64,000 bases of DNA, from the NCBI RefSeq assembly GCF_963676685.1, contig NC_092354.1:26878193-26942192 (forward strand). Reading direction: 5' to 3'. Each line of letters begins with the position of its first letter. Position 1 is the first letter of the stretch. Under the pieces are notes generated by a model. That model was given only the letters and a program-made list of their open reading frames with translations, made no database searches and was not told where the DNA came from. This DNA is from Mytilus edulis. Taxonomy: Eukaryota > Mollusca > Bivalvia > Mytilida > Mytilidae. Made by a program: the position numbers and the translations under genes. Of this stretch, positions 62,342 to 64,000 are shown piece after piece.

Positions 62342-62768
62342 GGGCTGCTATCGGGGCGTGCTGTTCACAAGAGTAACATAATAATGTACAAAGTAAAACA
62401 TCTGGGCCCTGGTATTGGTTTTCTGGTTCAACATGTTCAATCTGTGCCTCTGGGGGCGAGTCTGGTGTAGCATAATTTGGTAGTGAAACGGAACCATGTC
62501 GCGACCCTTCGAATTTAGTGCGGCTCTTTCGAACTATGGGACAGCTTTTTGATTTACTCTTGGCTTGTTCACTGGAAAGTTTATGTTTTGCCTCTAAATG
62601 GTATGTCATGTATTCAATTCTGCAGTACATTTTTGTGCAATCTTCATACGAACAACACCGACACTGCACATATTCCGAATGTTTTTGATTTCTATGTCTC
62701 TTTAGGTTTCTTGGGCATGCGTATTCCTTCCCACAATCGACACAATCAAACAGTTTTGCACTTGTCAT
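62235..62768 (-). CDS. Short C2H2 zinc-finger ORF with repeat-derived C-terminus
   Basis: The ATG at 62768 has A at -3 and is chosen over an upstream ATG (62852), which lies in a repeat. The 177-residue product has one canonical finger, C9-X2-C12-X12-H25-X4-H30, and a second with wider spacing, C39-X4-C44-X12-H57-X4-H62, next to extra cysteines. A Ser/Lys-rich linker and an acidic Pro/Glu segment follow. The last ~35 residues are encoded by the dispersed repeat at 62137-62341. This may be a host or transposon-encoded DNA-binding protein fragment, or a first exon whose real end lies before the repeat. No intron could be supported. Confidence 0.5.
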   Translation of the reverse strand: MTSAKLFDCVDCGKEYACPRNLKRHRNQKHSEYVQCRCCSYEDCTKMYCRIEYMTYHLEAKHKLSSEQAKSKSKSCPIVRKSRTKFEGSRHGSVSLPNYATPDSPPEAQIEHVEPENQYQGPDVLLCTLLCYSCEQHAPIAAQYVVDNVMEFDATVIQVRGLASYKTRFNPPCSTLE

Positions 62769-62826
62769 TGTTGCAATAAAATCTTTAAAACTTTCCTGGT
62801 ACTTTAATTTGGCGTCTCCCCAAGGG

Positions 62827-63241
62827 TGACTGGGGTATAGAAATATGGTCACTTGGTCTTCTCCCGACCGGCAGTAAAACGCTTGCCGAAGTGGGGCGTC
62901 CGTTTGGCTGTGCGGGATGTATCAAGTTCGCAGTCACGTCCGTCAGAAGGGGACGTTAAATCCGATGCCTCGTGTAAAGAGAGTGCCACGCTCTTTGCAC
63001 GTTAAGAACCCTTGCAACAACTCTTTGAGGGGTCCGTAGGTGGCCTGTTGCAAGGCAAAATTTCTGTCCCTATCCAATATACCCTCTTTTTCCAGTGGCA
63101 GTCCAAATTTCCCCGACCATCATCCTAGATGGCCTCTATTACAACAACCTACCTATTGTATTTATTGTGAACTTGTTCTCGTCCTGAATATGCATGAAAT
63201 ATTTGCCACTGGACGTTAAGCAACCAACAATCAATCAATCA
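62827..63241 (+). mobile_element. AATC-tailed repeat, copy 1 (retroelement 3' end)
   Basis: From 'gactggggtatagaaatatg' through 'gaccggcagtaaaacgcttg' and 'gtttggctgtgcgggatgta' to 'ggacgttaagcaaccaacaa' and an (AATC)n tail. No tRNA-like promoter boxes are visible, so it is more likely the 3' end of a LINE, or a LINE-mobilised element, than a classical SINE. Its end shares 'aagcaaccaacaatcaatc' with the LINE tail at 45515-45530. Confidence 0.75.
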
Positions 63242-63535
63242 ATAATTTGGCGTCCTTTCCTCGTGGTGTAATGTTTATCTTTCCCACTGTTTTGATTTTC
63301 TTGCGCAGGCGCGACATCCGGTAAGAAGCTTATCAATTTCAGATGCGGAAGCTATAGGTTTATATAATATCTTCTCCATGCACTAAATCATGTAGTCGTG
63401 CCTGGTCTATACCTTAAACTGGCAGTCCATGAATCATTTTCTGTAACTATTTCTTAGTATAATCTTTTGCCAATATTGACAACATCTGTTTCTTCATGTT
63501 GAAACCATTGGTATTATCATACAGTTTAAAAGGGA
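63242..63535. other. Spacer between the two AATC-tailed repeats
   Basis: No gene or further repeat is recognised. Contains a small GC-rich patch, 'ttgcgcaggcgcgacatccg', near 63301-63320. Confidence 0.4.
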
Positions 63536-63945
63536 GACTGGGGTATTAAAATATTCACTTGGTCTTCTCCCGACCGGCAGTAAAACGCTTGCCGAAGTGG
63601 GACATCCGTTTGGCTGTGCGGGATGTATCAAGTCCTTAGTCACGTCCGGTCAGAAGGGGGACGTTAAATCCGATGCCTCGTGTAAAGAGAGTGCCACACT
63701 CTTTGCACGTTAAGAACCCTTGCAACAACTCTTTGAGGGGGTCCGTAGGTGACCTGTTGCAAGGATACATTTCTGTCCCTATCCAATATACCCTTATTTT
63801 CCAGTGGCAGTCCAAATTTCCCCGACCATCATCCCAGATGGCATCTATTGTATCAGCCTACCTATTGTATTTATTGTGAACTTGTTCTCGTTCTGAATAT
63901 GCATGAAATATTTGCCACTGAACGTTAAGCAATCAATCAATCAAT
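63536..63945 (+). mobile_element. AATC-tailed repeat, copy 2
   Basis: Same family and orientation as 62827-63241, 709 bp downstream. It begins at an equivalent point ('gactggggtattaaaatatt'), carries small differences ('gggacatccgtttggc' for 'gggcgtccgtttggc'; 'gtgccacactc' for 'gtgccacgctc') and ends in 'aatcaatcaatcaatg'. The equal 5' ends may reflect a defined element start. Confidence 0.75.
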
Positions 63946-64000
63946 GTATGAACTGGTGTCTATAAGTTGTTTGAAGCCAGGACCTTTTAAAATTACATCT

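Overview
The window is eukaryotic and most likely from a marine mussel (Bivalvia, Mytilidae, probably Mytilus). The DNA is AT-rich, coding regions are split by GT-AG introns, and most of the sequence is repeats. Several dispersed families match ones I remember from Mytilus genomes: 'gagacaactctccatcca', the 'cgccagacgcgcgtttcgtc' element, 'gacagtcgcatcaaattcc', and the 'agctcacctggcccgaag' element. That identification rests on memory and needs a database search.

Layout. (1) 1-1792: AT-rich, no gene seen. (2) 1793-22871: one 21-kb satellite array of alternating short (~275 bp) and long (~350 bp) monomers. In its left half three short/long dimers form a ~1.86-kb higher-order repeat. (3) 22872-28690: non-genic, with small retroelement tails. 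(4) 28691-37812, minus strand: a large gene that I assemble from five exons with matching splice phases (1849 codons). It has a basic N-terminus, a transposase-like core, an OTU-type cysteine protease motif, a coding minisatellite of about 64 nine-residue repeats, and a short C-terminal domain. An ETS-type motif lies at its 5' end. (5) 37900-46000: a nest of transposons. A 5'-truncated RNase-H-bearing LINE sits exactly between two 405-bp direct repeats, and a Helentron-like element with four ~500-bp tandem units sits in its 3' UTR. (6) 46000-48600: possible exons of an unrecognised minus-strand gene, and two tRNA-derived SINEs. (7) 48697 onward: a small secreted-protein gene interrupted at 49026 by a 5.75-kb transposon (49026-54778) with 22-bp perfect terminal inverted repeats. 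(8) 55320-60488, minus strand: a five-exon hAT-transposase-like gene with an N-terminal zinc finger, a recent in-frame 531-bp internal duplication and one frameshift. (9) 60489-64000: a short zinc-finger ORF whose C-terminus lies in a dispersed repeat, and two copies of a repeat with an AATC-type tail.

The genes do not form a pathway. The common theme is mobile DNA: two multi-exon genes look transposase-derived, one small secreted gene has been hit by a transposon, and the rest is tandem and interspersed repeats that record recent duplication and nested insertion. All splice models were read by eye, with no transcript evidence.
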